Shown: one piece after another, positions 19,595 to 27,873 of the stretch
How the letters are laid out: every line of letters begins with the position of its first letter
Numbering within the stretch: the first letter of the stretch is position 1
Source: Blastopirellula marina
GTDB taxonomy: Bacteria > Planctomycetota > Planctomycetia > Pirellulales > Pirellulaceae
Direction: 5' to 3'
Assembly (NCBI RefSeq): GCF_002967715.1
Contig: NZ_PUIA01000057.1
Coordinates: 62,001 to 126,000, forward strand
DNA length: 64,000 bases
Notes under the pieces: model-generated
The model's database searches: none
What the model was told of the DNA's origin: nothing
The model's input: only the letters and a program-made list of their open reading frames with translations
Position numbers and translations under genes: made by a program

Positions 19595-20062
19595 CGGCCA
19601 TCGGGCAAATTCCCAGTCAAGAACGGGAAATAACCGATCGCAGCCCCCTGACTGGCGGTTTGGGGGTCATTTCTTACCCACGGATTTTCACCTTGAAATA
19701 GGTTTGCATCGATAGATTGCTGCAAACTAAAATCAGTACAGCCTATATAGTTAAGGTCTTACTGGAGCGGAAGTTTCGCAAATCACAGCAGCAAGTTCTC
19801 CCAATTGGCAAAGCGTCTTAGCAGATCGCAGCATAACCATGTGTCGACTTTTATTGACACCTTATTGGGGGATTATTGGCAACAGCCACGCAACCGTTTC
19901 GATAACTTCGACAGAATATCGAAAAAGCAGTATGCGAGTAAAAGCAATTCAGGAATGTACCTGAGTTAAGCGATTGCAACGCGTCCCATGCCAACGAGCC
20001 GCTGCCTGGGCCTGATTGGGTTCGGAGCCACCAGGTGTGAACTTCCCAGCGGAGGCGATGAT
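19595..20062 (+). other. Intergenic region before FHA kinase
   Basis: No credible gene. A weak stem (CCCCC at about 19645 with GGGGG about 13 nt later, followed by a short T-rich stretch) may end the PepSY transcript. A TATATAG-like box at about 19744 could be a promoter element. An in-frame ATG at 19988 extends the kinase frame upstream, but the ribosome site favours a start at 20063. Confidence 0.3.
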
Positions 20063-21646
20063 TTGATTCGGATTGAAGTGAAGAAGGGCCCGATGCAAGG
20101 TCGGGTCTATGAGTTTGAGGGACACGATATCTTTCTCTTCGGGCGTGACGAACAACATTGTCACGCTTCGATCCAGGAAGATCCGTTTGTCTCGCGTCAT
20201 CATTTCTTGCTCGAAGTCAATCCGCCCCTCTCTCGGCTTCGCGACCTGGGCAGCCGCAATGGTACGTTTGTCAACGGTAAGAAACATGGCGGTCGTGTAA
20301 CGTTCGCCAGTCTCGAAAACGAAGGCAAAGTTGGCGGGGCTTCTGTTGATCTAACCAACGGAGATGTCATCACAGCAGGTAAGACGGTCTTTCAGGTCTT
20401 CGTGGAAGAAAAGAAGCCCATCACGGCTACCTGCGTCTTCGATAAATTCGTGGACGACGACTCCGAAGATGCTTCTCCCGGGGGTGATATTCGCCGCACC
20501 ATCACCGAGATTCCGCCCCCTAGTTCTCCGTCGGCGATCGGTCGGCAGACCATGCACGAGTTGCCCCCCTCGATGCCAGGCAATGCAGGCCGACAAACAA
20601 TCCGCGAGTTGCCTCAGCCATCTCCTGGTTCCGACGTCGGTCGACAAACGATCAACGAGATGCCGCCACCGGCGGATTACTCGCAGATTGCCGGACGAGC
20701 CACGATGGTCGAAGGCGCGAATGCCCCCAACGGCGCGTTTGGAAGTCGAATTGGCCATAACGATCACACCTATGAACCGCCCGAGCGAAAGCCCGGAGAA
20801 TTTCCCATTCTAGACGGTTTCGAGTTCAAAGAGTTCCTGGGGGCCGGCGGGTTGGGCGAGGTTTATCTTGCCAAACGCACCATCGATGACAGCCCAGTGG
20901 CCATCAAGTTTTTGCGATCACGTGTAAACGTAACCCATGATGCACGCGATGCATTCCTCAAAGCCATGCAAGTCAGCGGTCGGCTTCGCCATCGCAATAT
21001 CGTGCAATCGTTTGGGGCTGGCAGCATCGGCAACGAGTTTTACGTCATCAACGAGTATTGCGACGGTGGGCCTCTGTCGAAGCTTTTTCGCCAGAAGAAA
21101 TCGAATGTGCAGCCAAAGCACATTGCCGTTTCGCTTTACTTGCTGCTGGATAGCCTGGCCTTCGCTCATGAAAAGGGTCTGGTTCACCGCGACTTGAAGC
21201 CTTCCAACTTGTTGGCGGCTAAACGCAATAAACGTTGGATCCCCAAGATTGCCGACTTCGGTCTGACCAAAGACTTTGAAAAAGCAGGTTTCTCTGGGAT
21301 GACGGCAACCGGCACCTATACCGGCAGTTTTCCCTACATGCCGCGCGAACAACTGACCGACTACAAGTTCGTGAACCCTGCCAGCGATGTCTTCAGCATG
21401 GGCGCGAGTTTTTATCGAATCATCACGGGTCGATATCCGCGTGGCGACGAGAAAGGGAGCGATCCCTTGGCACTCGTCCTTAGCGGCGAAGTTCAACCGC
21501 TGCGTAAACGCTACCCCGGATTCCACCACGGCCTGGCGGATGTGCTGGATACGTCGCTGCAAACTGAATGCTGTGAACGTTTCCCCAATGCTCGTGAAAT
21601 GCAAAACGCGCTTCGAGTGATTATGAAGAAGGAAGGATGGTTGTAG
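20063..21646 (+). CDS. FHA-domain Ser/Thr protein kinase
   Basis: 527 residues from a TTG at 20063, chosen because GGAGG (20051-20055) lies 7 nt upstream and the FHA domain begins immediately; an ATG at 19988 is the alternative. FHA domain at about residues 1-110 (FGRDEQH, SRHHFLLEV, GSRNGTFVNG). A proline-rich linker (about 140-235) contains five R-x-T-[IM]-x-E motifs with threonines at 146, 163, 179, 196 and 214. A Hanks-type kinase follows (about 250-520): glycine loop LGAGGLGEVYLAK, lysine in VAIKFL, VHRDLKPSNLL and ADFGLTK. It overlaps the next gene by 10 nt, an FHA membrane protein and probable partner. No transmembrane segment is seen. Confidence 0.9.
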   Translation: MIRIEVKKGPMQGRVYEFEGHDIFLFGRDEQHCHASIQEDPFVSRHHFLLEVNPPLSRLRDLGSRNGTFVNGKKHGGRVTFASLENEGKVGGASVDLTNGDVITAGKTVFQVFVEEKKPITATCVFDKFVDDDSEDASPGGDIRRTITEIPPPSSPSAIGRQTMHELPPSMPGNAGRQTIRELPQPSPGSDVGRQTINEMPPPADYSQIAGRATMVEGANAPNGAFGSRIGHNDHTYEPPERKPGEFPILDGFEFKEFLGAGGLGEVYLAKRTIDDSPVAIKFLRSRVNVTHDARDAFLKAMQVSGRLRHRNIVQSFGAGSIGNEFYVINEYCDGGPLSKLFRQKKSNVQPKHIAVSLYLLLDSLAFAHEKGLVHRDLKPSNLLAAKRNKRWIPKIADFGLTKDFEKAGFSGMTATGTYTGSFPYMPREQLTDYKFVNPASDVFSMGASFYRIITGRYPRGDEKGSDPLALVLSGEVQPLRKRYPGFHHGLADVLDTSLQTECCERFPNAREMQNALRVIMKKEGWL

Positions 21647-23022
21647 AGCGGATGGGATCGAAGAAGGTCTGGATTGTTGGTGCTCGCGATACCTGCGATA
21701 TCGTCATCGATGAGCCGACGGTTTCCGGCGAGCATTGCCGCCTGGAATTCGAGGATGGTCGTGTTTTCATCGAGGACCTCCAGTCCACCAATGGCACGTT
21801 TATCAACGGCGAGCGGATCTACAAGAAGAAGCAGATCCACCCCGATGCCCTTGTGACGCTTGGCCGCAACGTCACCATGCCGATGCCGTCCCAGTTGTCC
21901 AGCCCCAAGACTCCGCCACCGTCGCCTCCTGAACATTCGGCTGCGACCGGAAATGCAGAAGAGGCCCCCTTCCCCGCCCACTTGATGATCGCCGGAGGCA
22001 TTGGTGCCACCGTACTTCTGCTGATCATCTTGTTCGCCATCATGGCCTTGAGCGGAAGTTCCAAAGAGAATCCACCGGTTGCTAACAATCCGGGAGACGT
22101 TGGCCTTGTCGAGCCAAGCCCTGATGAAAAGGACCTTGAAACTAAAAAGCCGGTTGTAGAGCCCCCTGAAAACACTACTCCACCACCCAAACCGAAGATG
22201 CAAGAGACGGCAGTTCAACACTCGCCTGAAGAAGCCATCTACGTGCTGGCAGTCGCCGATGAGAACCGCGAGCAACCGTATCGGATCGGAACAGGCATTG
22301 CGATCGGCCCCCATTCGATCCTCACCACCGGGACGGCCCAAACGATTTCTGAACTTGCCAAGCAGCGTTTCCCTGCGTTAATGCTGCTCGGGCCGAAGAA
22401 GCTGACGATCACCCAATTTGTCCCCCACCCTACCTACGTGGCGGCGATGAAGGAAGGAGATGGCGCGGAGGCCAAGTTTCATGGCATCTATTCGCAAGTC
22501 GACATGAATGACATTAGTGCCGACCTGAAGAAGACTCTCGAAGACGCTTATCGCCATTTCATGGTGATTGCAGAAAAGCCGCATCATTACGACGTGGCGA
22601 TCATTCACGTCCAAGAAGCACTCCCTTACTGGCTGCCTCTGGCTGAAACCGCATCGCTGCCGCCACTTTCCAAACTAACCCTCGTAGGGCATGGCTTCGA
22701 CCGCGTCGCGCCATTCATGCCGCCTAATAGCGAATTGCCCATCGAGGAGAAAACCGTACGTATTCAGAGTTCCGTGGGTGAAGCAGGCGCAGAGGACAAT
22801 GCCCGTCTGCTGATTGCGAAATTTGATTCGCTTGCGCCGGCAGTTCACCTCGAAACGAACTGGAATGGATCCGCTCTGCTGAATTCGCAAGGAGAACTCG
22901 TTGCCATCTATTCGCGTCTTACTCCGGAAATGACCTTGGGTTCGCCCCCCACAGGCCAGACGTTCGATGCGACCGTGATTGCCGATGTAATGCCGTTTAT
23001 CCGCCGATTCTCGAAAAACTAA
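21637..23022 (+). CDS. FHA-domain membrane protein with degenerate trypsin-like domain
   Basis: 461 residues. N-terminal FHA domain (about 10-80: VSGEHCRLEF, STNGTFINGERI), one transmembrane helix (about 116-140) and a proline-rich linker. A C-terminal region (about 195-460) has the layout of a chymotrypsin-like protease but lacks its active site: the His motif is replaced by ILTTGTAQ and the GNSGGP motif by NWNGSALLN. It is therefore probably a binding module rather than a protease. Overlap with the FHA kinase gene suggests that the kinase phosphorylates or recruits it, linking a cytoplasmic FHA head to an extracytoplasmic sensor. The start is probably the ATG at 21637; 21652 is an alternative. 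Confidence 0.8.
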   Translation: MVVERMGSKKVWIVGARDTCDIVIDEPTVSGEHCRLEFEDGRVFIEDLQSTNGTFINGERIYKKKQIHPDALVTLGRNVTMPMPSQLSSPKTPPPSPPEHSAATGNAEEAPFPAHLMIAGGIGATVLLLIILFAIMALSGSSKENPPVANNPGDVGLVEPSPDEKDLETKKPVVEPPENTTPPPKPKMQETAVQHSPEEAIYVLAVADENREQPYRIGTGIAIGPHSILTTGTAQTISELAKQRFPALMLLGPKKLTITQFVPHPTYVAAMKEGDGAEAKFHGIYSQVDMNDISADLKKTLEDAYRHFMVIAEKPHHYDVAIIHVQEALPYWLPLAETASLPPLSKLTLVGHGFDRVAPFMPPNSELPIEEKTVRIQSSVGEAGAEDNARLLIAKFDSLAPAVHLETNWNGSALLNSQGELVAIYSRLTPEMTLGSPPTGQTFDATVIADVMPFIRRFSKN

Positions 23023-23050
23023 TCTTGTCTAGCGCAGAGGAAGTAGATCG

Positions 23051-24145
23051 ATGTCCCGACCAACCAACCCTATTTGCCTTACACTGGCAGTGCTGTTCGC
23101 TCCGGCAATTGTCGCGCAGGCACAGCAAGTTGTTGTCGAAGATGGTGCGCGTCCGTGGTATTACTCGCGTTCGCCGCACATGGAAGTAGGCCTGATCTTT
23201 GGCCAGGCCGAACTGATCCGAGCTCAAGGGGAAGCGGCCGTCGACTATCAAACGGCTCGCACGATTGCCGCCGATGCTTACGATAAGGAATTGGACAACG
23301 CCTTGAAAGCGGTTGAAATCTATTTCGAGCGCCGTGCCGTACGTGATGCCAACGTCCTGAAAAACCATCTCGACGAAGCTGACACTCGCAAAGAAAAGGC
23401 CCTTCGGCGTTTGGTCGATCATCCGGATCTCACCGGGGAAGGGCTCACCAATGGAGCAGCCCTGAATACGATGAAGGAAGCTCTGCGGTCAAGCGTTCTT
23501 TCCTTCGACTATCTAAACGATGACATTGATGTGGCCGAACTGATGGCCCGCTTCCAACTGACTCCGGACGATCTTTCCAAGATCAACTTGAAACTAACGA
23601 ACGTCCGTGGCGAGACGGGTGTTTTCCAGGCCGATACCGGCAAGCTCGGTAGCTTCCAATGGTGGCCTTATCTACTGCAAAACGACAAGTTCAAGGAAGA
23701 TCGAGAAAAGATCGAGAACAACCTGGAAGAAGTACGTCAGGCCGCTTCCCAGCAAACCGAAATCGATCCTGTTCTGATCGACAAACTCGAGAACTCGATC
23801 CTTCAGTTAGCCAATAAATTCCTGCAGGAAGTTGACGGTCAGGCCATGGCCCGTAAAGGTGTGGCCGACTACTACTTGTACCGTGAGTCGGAGCAACACC
23901 TGCAAAGCCTTTCCCAAGCCGTTCGTCGCTTGAAGCGTGTCGGCAAAGCGGACGGGGCATTGGTCATCAACGGTTACAACCCATCGGTGGACGGCAAGAA
24001 CTTGACCGCGCTATTGTCCTACATGGTACGTAATGGGGTCGAATTTGCTCCGCCGGAACCGGGAAATGAAAACACCTATCAAAAACTTTTTGAGATGGCA
24101 AAGAGCCTCTACGTGGCAACTTCCGCCGCGGATCCCAAACCGTAA
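23051..24145 (+). CDS. Secreted hypothetical protein, mainly helical
   Basis: 364 residues with a signal peptide ending AQAQQ (about residue 24). The rest is rich in charged residues and heptad-like helices, for example around ALKAVEIYFERRAVRDANVLKN and KEDREKIENNLEEVRQ, which suggests coiled coils. I do not recognise a family. It follows the FHA protein by 28 bp on the same strand, so it is probably in the same operon and could be part of the same envelope signalling or structural complex. No catalytic motifs are visible. Confidence 0.7.
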   Translation: MSRPTNPICLTLAVLFAPAIVAQAQQVVVEDGARPWYYSRSPHMEVGLIFGQAELIRAQGEAAVDYQTARTIAADAYDKELDNALKAVEIYFERRAVRDANVLKNHLDEADTRKEKALRRLVDHPDLTGEGLTNGAALNTMKEALRSSVLSFDYLNDDIDVAELMARFQLTPDDLSKINLKLTNVRGETGVFQADTGKLGSFQWWPYLLQNDKFKEDREKIENNLEEVRQAASQQTEIDPVLIDKLENSILQLANKFLQEVDGQAMARKGVADYYLYRESEQHLQSLSQAVRRLKRVGKADGALVINGYNPSVDGKNLTALLSYMVRNGVEFAPPEPGNENTYQKLFEMAKSLYVATSAADPKP

Positions 24146-24157
24146 TCTCGGTAAGCA

Positions 24158-26431
24158 TTAATCTTCTGCGCGTACGTCACCCAAGCCGGCTTCCGATATT
24201 TCGGTTGTCGGCTTGGGCTTTTTTGTGAAGCAAAGCAGAATCGCAGGCAAAATTAGCAGGTCACAAAGCAACGCCGTCAGCAACAGCCCGCACATTAACC
24301 ATGCAAACCGCGACACCGGCGTAAATGGACTCAGAGCGAAGACCAATAAACCAAACGAGCAAATCAACGAGGTTTGAATCATTGCCAGGCCACAGTGCTC
24401 GTAGGCTAGCAGCGTGGCCTCCGTCTTCGACTTGCCAGCACGTAGAGCTTTGTTAAACCAGCTAATAAAGTGCAGCGAATCGTCTACCGCGATCCCAAGC
24501 GCCGCACTTGCCGTCAGCAACGATCCAATTTCGACCTGAACTCCGAGGTACCCCATCGTACCGAATGCCAGTAGCGTCGGCAGTACATTGGGGATCATGC
24601 TGAACAACCCTGTCACAACATTTCGCAGCAGAATCATCATGATGACCGCAATCATCACGAATGCTAAACCAAAGCTTTTGATCAGGTCACTAAGCATCTC
24701 GCTCTGAGCCTTGAAGATGAGCGGCACGGAGCCTGAGTATATCGGCTCGACACCTGGATACTCTGTCAACGACTGATCGACAGACTCGCGTAGACACTGC
24801 ATCAGCTCGCCGTAGTTCAAGCGATCGGCAGCATGCACACGCGCACTGATCCGCCAAAGTTCATCTCCGTCTTCGATTCTGAGATAATTCATTTCGACAT
24901 AGTTCGACAGGCGACCCTCCAAGATCTTCCGAATGGAGGCGCGACGAATCACGGCACGAAATCCTTCCTCATCCTTAGGCGGAATAATGGGGGCAAATGT
25001 CGCAGCGGACATCGTTGCCGAAACTCCCTCCACGGATTGGATGCTTTTCTGCACGTGCTCGATTATTCGAAAACGCTCGTCCGTTTGAATCGTCTCAGGC
25101 TGATCGATTTTCAGGACAACTTCAATTGGAATAAGCGGTCCGACGTTTTCTTCCAGCCAGTCGTAATCTTGCAAGATGGGTGCATCATCCCAAAACAAAT
25201 CGTGAAGCTGGGCAGACGTCGAGATCTTCTGCACACCGAGAATGCTAATAAAAATCGCAACGAGCGAGCACGCAAAGATGGGCCATTTGGCCGAGTTCAT
25301 ATTTAGCGAGAGCATTTCCCAGATCGGCTGAAGCCGCGAGGCAGACTTGCTTTTGTGATGCCAGGTTTCTGGATCGATCGGAAACTTGTACATGGCCGCC
25401 GGCACCCAAACCAGCAGCACTACGGCTGCGGCCAGTATCGATGCCGCTGCGTAGGCACCAAAGTTAGTCACAGGACGGATCTGGCTTACGGTTAATGACA
25501 ACATGCCGACAGCGGTCGTTCCGGCCGACAGCAAACAAGGAATCAGCGCGGATCGCAATGCCCAACCAACCGATTCTTTCACCGAACGTTCGGCCAATGA
25601 CTCGCGATAGTAGTTCATCAGGTGAACGCCAGAGGAAATACTGAGAACGTACGTCAAATTCGATGCAAGCGTGAGCACCGAGTCCATCTGCTGACCACTA
25701 AAATACATGATCGCCATGCTCAGTTGTTCGCAGAAGATGGCCAGCACAAATACAATGATCGTTGCCCTGGCACTGCGAAAACTGACCGCCATGATCAGAA
25801 TACAAACGGCGAAGGACCCCAAATTTAACGCCGCCAGCGACCCTTTACTGGCCTCATCGATGGCCACTCCGTCCAGCGTGGTCCCGGCAATGATCAGGTC
25901 TTCTCGAGCTAGACCATCGACCTGATCAGCCGCCGCGAGCGCGAATTCAATGGCCCCAGCCCTGTTAGCCTCTCCTGCCGGCGAGACAACGGCAACGACA
26001 CACGTCTGATCCCCCTGTTCGCCGATCAACAAGTGCTTGAGTCGGTCAACGGCCACGCTCTTGGGCAGTTCCAGTGGTTCGGAGGTCAACGCTTTGAGTG
26101 CATCTGGCCCAGTAATGACGTTGCCAAACCAGGCATCTTCCTCACCATCAATTCCATCGTTCGCCCCGATCGCCTGGGCGTACTGTGCGATCCGAGGGTC
26201 GTCCAGAGTGCATCCTTTCCAACTCACCATCAGCATTTCGTCGGTTCCGAACCGCTCGTAGAACCACATCAAACGCTGTGTTTCTTCGAACGATTCTGGC
26301 AACCAATCTTCAACGCGATTCTTGATTCCGTCCCATGCGCCTTTGGTCCCAATCATGACAACGGGAGTTACGGCCAAAAAGAAGGCCAGGACAAACCAAC
26401 CGAAACGGTCCTGCCACGAGGATTGGGACAT
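24158..26431 (-). CDS. MMPL/RND-superfamily exporter
   Basis: 757 residues with the duplicated RND layout: a helix at about 10-30, a large extracytoplasmic loop, a bundle of helices at about 205-360, then a second helix, loop and bundle (about 380-750). Both bundles carry sterol-sensing-domain-like features, including ALGIAVDDSLHFISWFN and ILSISSGVHLMNYYRES. It belongs to the MMPL-like/hopanoid-exporter branch, which often moves lipids or hydrophobic molecules across the envelope. It faces away from the lipid-synthase operon that starts 1.4 kb to the right, so a role in exporting its product is possible but unproven. Confidence 0.85.
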   Translation of the reverse strand: MSQSSWQDRFGWFVLAFFLAVTPVVMIGTKGAWDGIKNRVEDWLPESFEETQRLMWFYERFGTDEMLMVSWKGCTLDDPRIAQYAQAIGANDGIDGEEDAWFGNVITGPDALKALTSEPLELPKSVAVDRLKHLLIGEQGDQTCVVAVVSPAGEANRAGAIEFALAAADQVDGLAREDLIIAGTTLDGVAIDEASKGSLAALNLGSFAVCILIMAVSFRSARATIIVFVLAIFCEQLSMAIMYFSGQQMDSVLTLASNLTYVLSISSGVHLMNYYRESLAERSVKESVGWALRSALIPCLLSAGTTAVGMLSLTVSQIRPVTNFGAYAAASILAAAVVLLVWVPAAMYKFPIDPETWHHKSKSASRLQPIWEMLSLNMNSAKWPIFACSLVAIFISILGVQKISTSAQLHDLFWDDAPILQDYDWLEENVGPLIPIEVVLKIDQPETIQTDERFRIIEHVQKSIQSVEGVSATMSAATFAPIIPPKDEEGFRAVIRRASIRKILEGRLSNYVEMNYLRIEDGDELWRISARVHAADRLNYGELMQCLRESVDQSLTEYPGVEPIYSGSVPLIFKAQSEMLSDLIKSFGLAFVMIAVIMMILLRNVVTGLFSMIPNVLPTLLAFGTMGYLGVQVEIGSLLTASAALGIAVDDSLHFISWFNKALRAGKSKTEATLLAYEHCGLAMIQTSLICSFGLLVFALSPFTPVSRFAWLMCGLLLTALLCDLLILPAILLCFTKKPKPTTEISEAGLGDVRAED

Positions 26432-26499
26432 GAAATAAAACCAGGTTGCAAATCAAAGGGCGACAACAAGATGTCGTATTTCGTTGATTGAGAATAACA

Positions 26500-26514
26500 C
26501 ATGCATCGTGCATG
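26500..26514. promoter_or_regulatory. Inverted repeat between divergent genes
   Basis: CATGCA-TCG-TGCATG is a perfect 6-bp stem with a 3-nt spacer, located between the divergent RND-exporter and MBL-fold starts. Its position fits an operator shared by both genes. No regulator is identified. Confidence 0.35.
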
Positions 26515-26573
26515 AAATAGGATGAAATAGATAGGTCCAACTCGACTAACTCTGTATTTCTCGGAAACGGCTC

Positions 26574-27407
26574 ATGATTCAAGTTGGAAATTGGCGAATC
26601 GACATCGTCTCTGGTGGACGATTCATGCATGACGCTGGCGTGCTATTTGGCATTGTTCCCAAGTCGATCTGGCAAACGGTCCTACCGGCCGATTCGCAGA
26701 ATCTGGTCCCTTTGGCAATGAACTGCGTTCTGGCTCGTAGCGAGTCACAATGCGTACTGATCGATACCGGCCATGGTTCCAAGCTTTCCCCACTCGAACG
26801 AAAATCTCACGGACTTTTCCCAGGCTGGCCCCTGCTCGATGACTTAGCCACGCTGGGTGTTACGCCTGAGCAAGTCGACCACGTAATCCTCAGTCATTTG
26901 CACTGGGACCATAGCGGGGGGGCAACATCCAAGACCAATGGCTCCTTGCACCCAACGTTCCCATCAGCCCAGTATGTCGTCAACAGACAAGAATGGACGG
27001 ATGCCACCTCAGGACAATTCGAGCGTTCCGGAGGCTATGTGCCAGCGGATTTCGTACCTCTTAAAGAAGCCGGAGCGTTGCGTCTTGTCGATCACTTGGA
27101 AGAAGTCGTGCCTGGCATTCAGGTCTTACAGACCGGCGGACACACACTCGGTCATCAGGCAGTGCTCGTTGAGTCGGAAGGAAGCGGCCTGCTTTACCTG
27201 GGGGATATTGGCCCTACGTCTCATCACATTAGAAAGCTGTGGTGCACATCGTACGATCTCGACCTGATTCGTACACGCGAGGTCAAAAAACAGCTATTTG
27301 ACTTCGCCGCTCAAAACGCATATCGCGTGGTTTGGAATCACGACATTGACGTTCCAGTCAGCCAGATCGCCCTTCACCCGAAACGCGAGCACCTCGTGCT
27401 AACTTAG
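26574..27407 (+). CDS. MBL-fold metallo-hydrolase
   Basis: 277 residues with the metallo-beta-lactamase fold. The metal-binding motif HLHWDH (in VILSHLHWDHSGG) is intact, and further ligands are visible in GGHTLGHQA, YLGDIGP and WNHDID. An IDTGHG segment precedes the main motif, as in quinolinase/lactonase-type members. Substrate unknown: lactonase or thioesterase-type activities are both possible. It is transcribed toward the lipid-synthase operon with a 466-bp gap, so it is probably a separate transcript. Confidence 0.88.
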   Translation: MIQVGNWRIDIVSGGRFMHDAGVLFGIVPKSIWQTVLPADSQNLVPLAMNCVLARSESQCVLIDTGHGSKLSPLERKSHGLFPGWPLLDDLATLGVTPEQVDHVILSHLHWDHSGGATSKTNGSLHPTFPSAQYVVNRQEWTDATSGQFERSGGYVPADFVPLKEAGALRLVDHLEEVVPGIQVLQTGGHTLGHQAVLVESEGSGLLYLGDIGPTSHHIRKLWCTSYDLDLIRTREVKKQLFDFAAQNAYRVVWNHDIDVPVSQIALHPKREHLVLT

Positions 27408-27873
27408 ATTCTGCTACGTAATGCAGAAATCATTTTGATCTGCTAGTGCCAGGGCAGACTTTAAATTTCCCCACCAAAAATCGCACGAATGGAATATTAC
27501 CCCCCTCTTTAGCGATTTTGAGGGACCTTAGGCCACTTAACCGACGCCAATTTCACTTAAAGCCCAATCCTGCCAGCTACTTGCCGTTGCCATCCCCCCC
27601 ATTTTCTTTACAAGAAAAAATCCAGCTTTTATTGCCTTCCTTACCCAACTTATGTAATCATGGGATTTCGTTGATCCTGCCTAAACGATACGGCCAGTAG
27701 GAACCACCCAATCGTTAATGCCCGTTCCATTCCAGTGAATGGAATTCCAATCGAATGGGTGTGCACATCCGTCCACATATCAGGCAGGGCCGACATGGAT
27801 GGAGTAAACCGATGTCCCATTGCGGTATGACCGAACGAAAGGAGGTGTCCCGGTCGGCCTTCAGGATATTTCG
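27408..27873 (+). other. Regulatory region upstream of the megasynthase operon
   Basis: No gene is supported here. The region is AT-richer than its neighbours, with A/T tracts around 27470-27490 and 27600-27630. It contains the dyad element at 27725-27758 described separately. AAAGGAGGTG at 27838-27847 resembles a strong ribosome site but no in-frame ATG follows at the right distance; the first in-frame ATG after it is 27874. Confidence 0.4.
27725..27758. promoter_or_regulatory. Dyad/tandem GAATGG element upstream of the megasynthase
   Basis: TTCCATTC-CAGT-GAATGGAA (27725-27744) is a perfect 8-bp inverted repeat with a 4-nt spacer. A further GAATGG copy lies at 27753-27758, 16 bp after the one at 27737. 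Three half-sites about 115-150 bp before the start codon look like a transcription-factor operator. Confidence 0.5.

Noticed and set aside
27838-27847. AAAGGAGGTG as the ribosome site of the synthase
   Set aside because: No in-frame start codon lies 5-10 nt downstream; the ATG at 27874 has its own AGGA at suitable distance.
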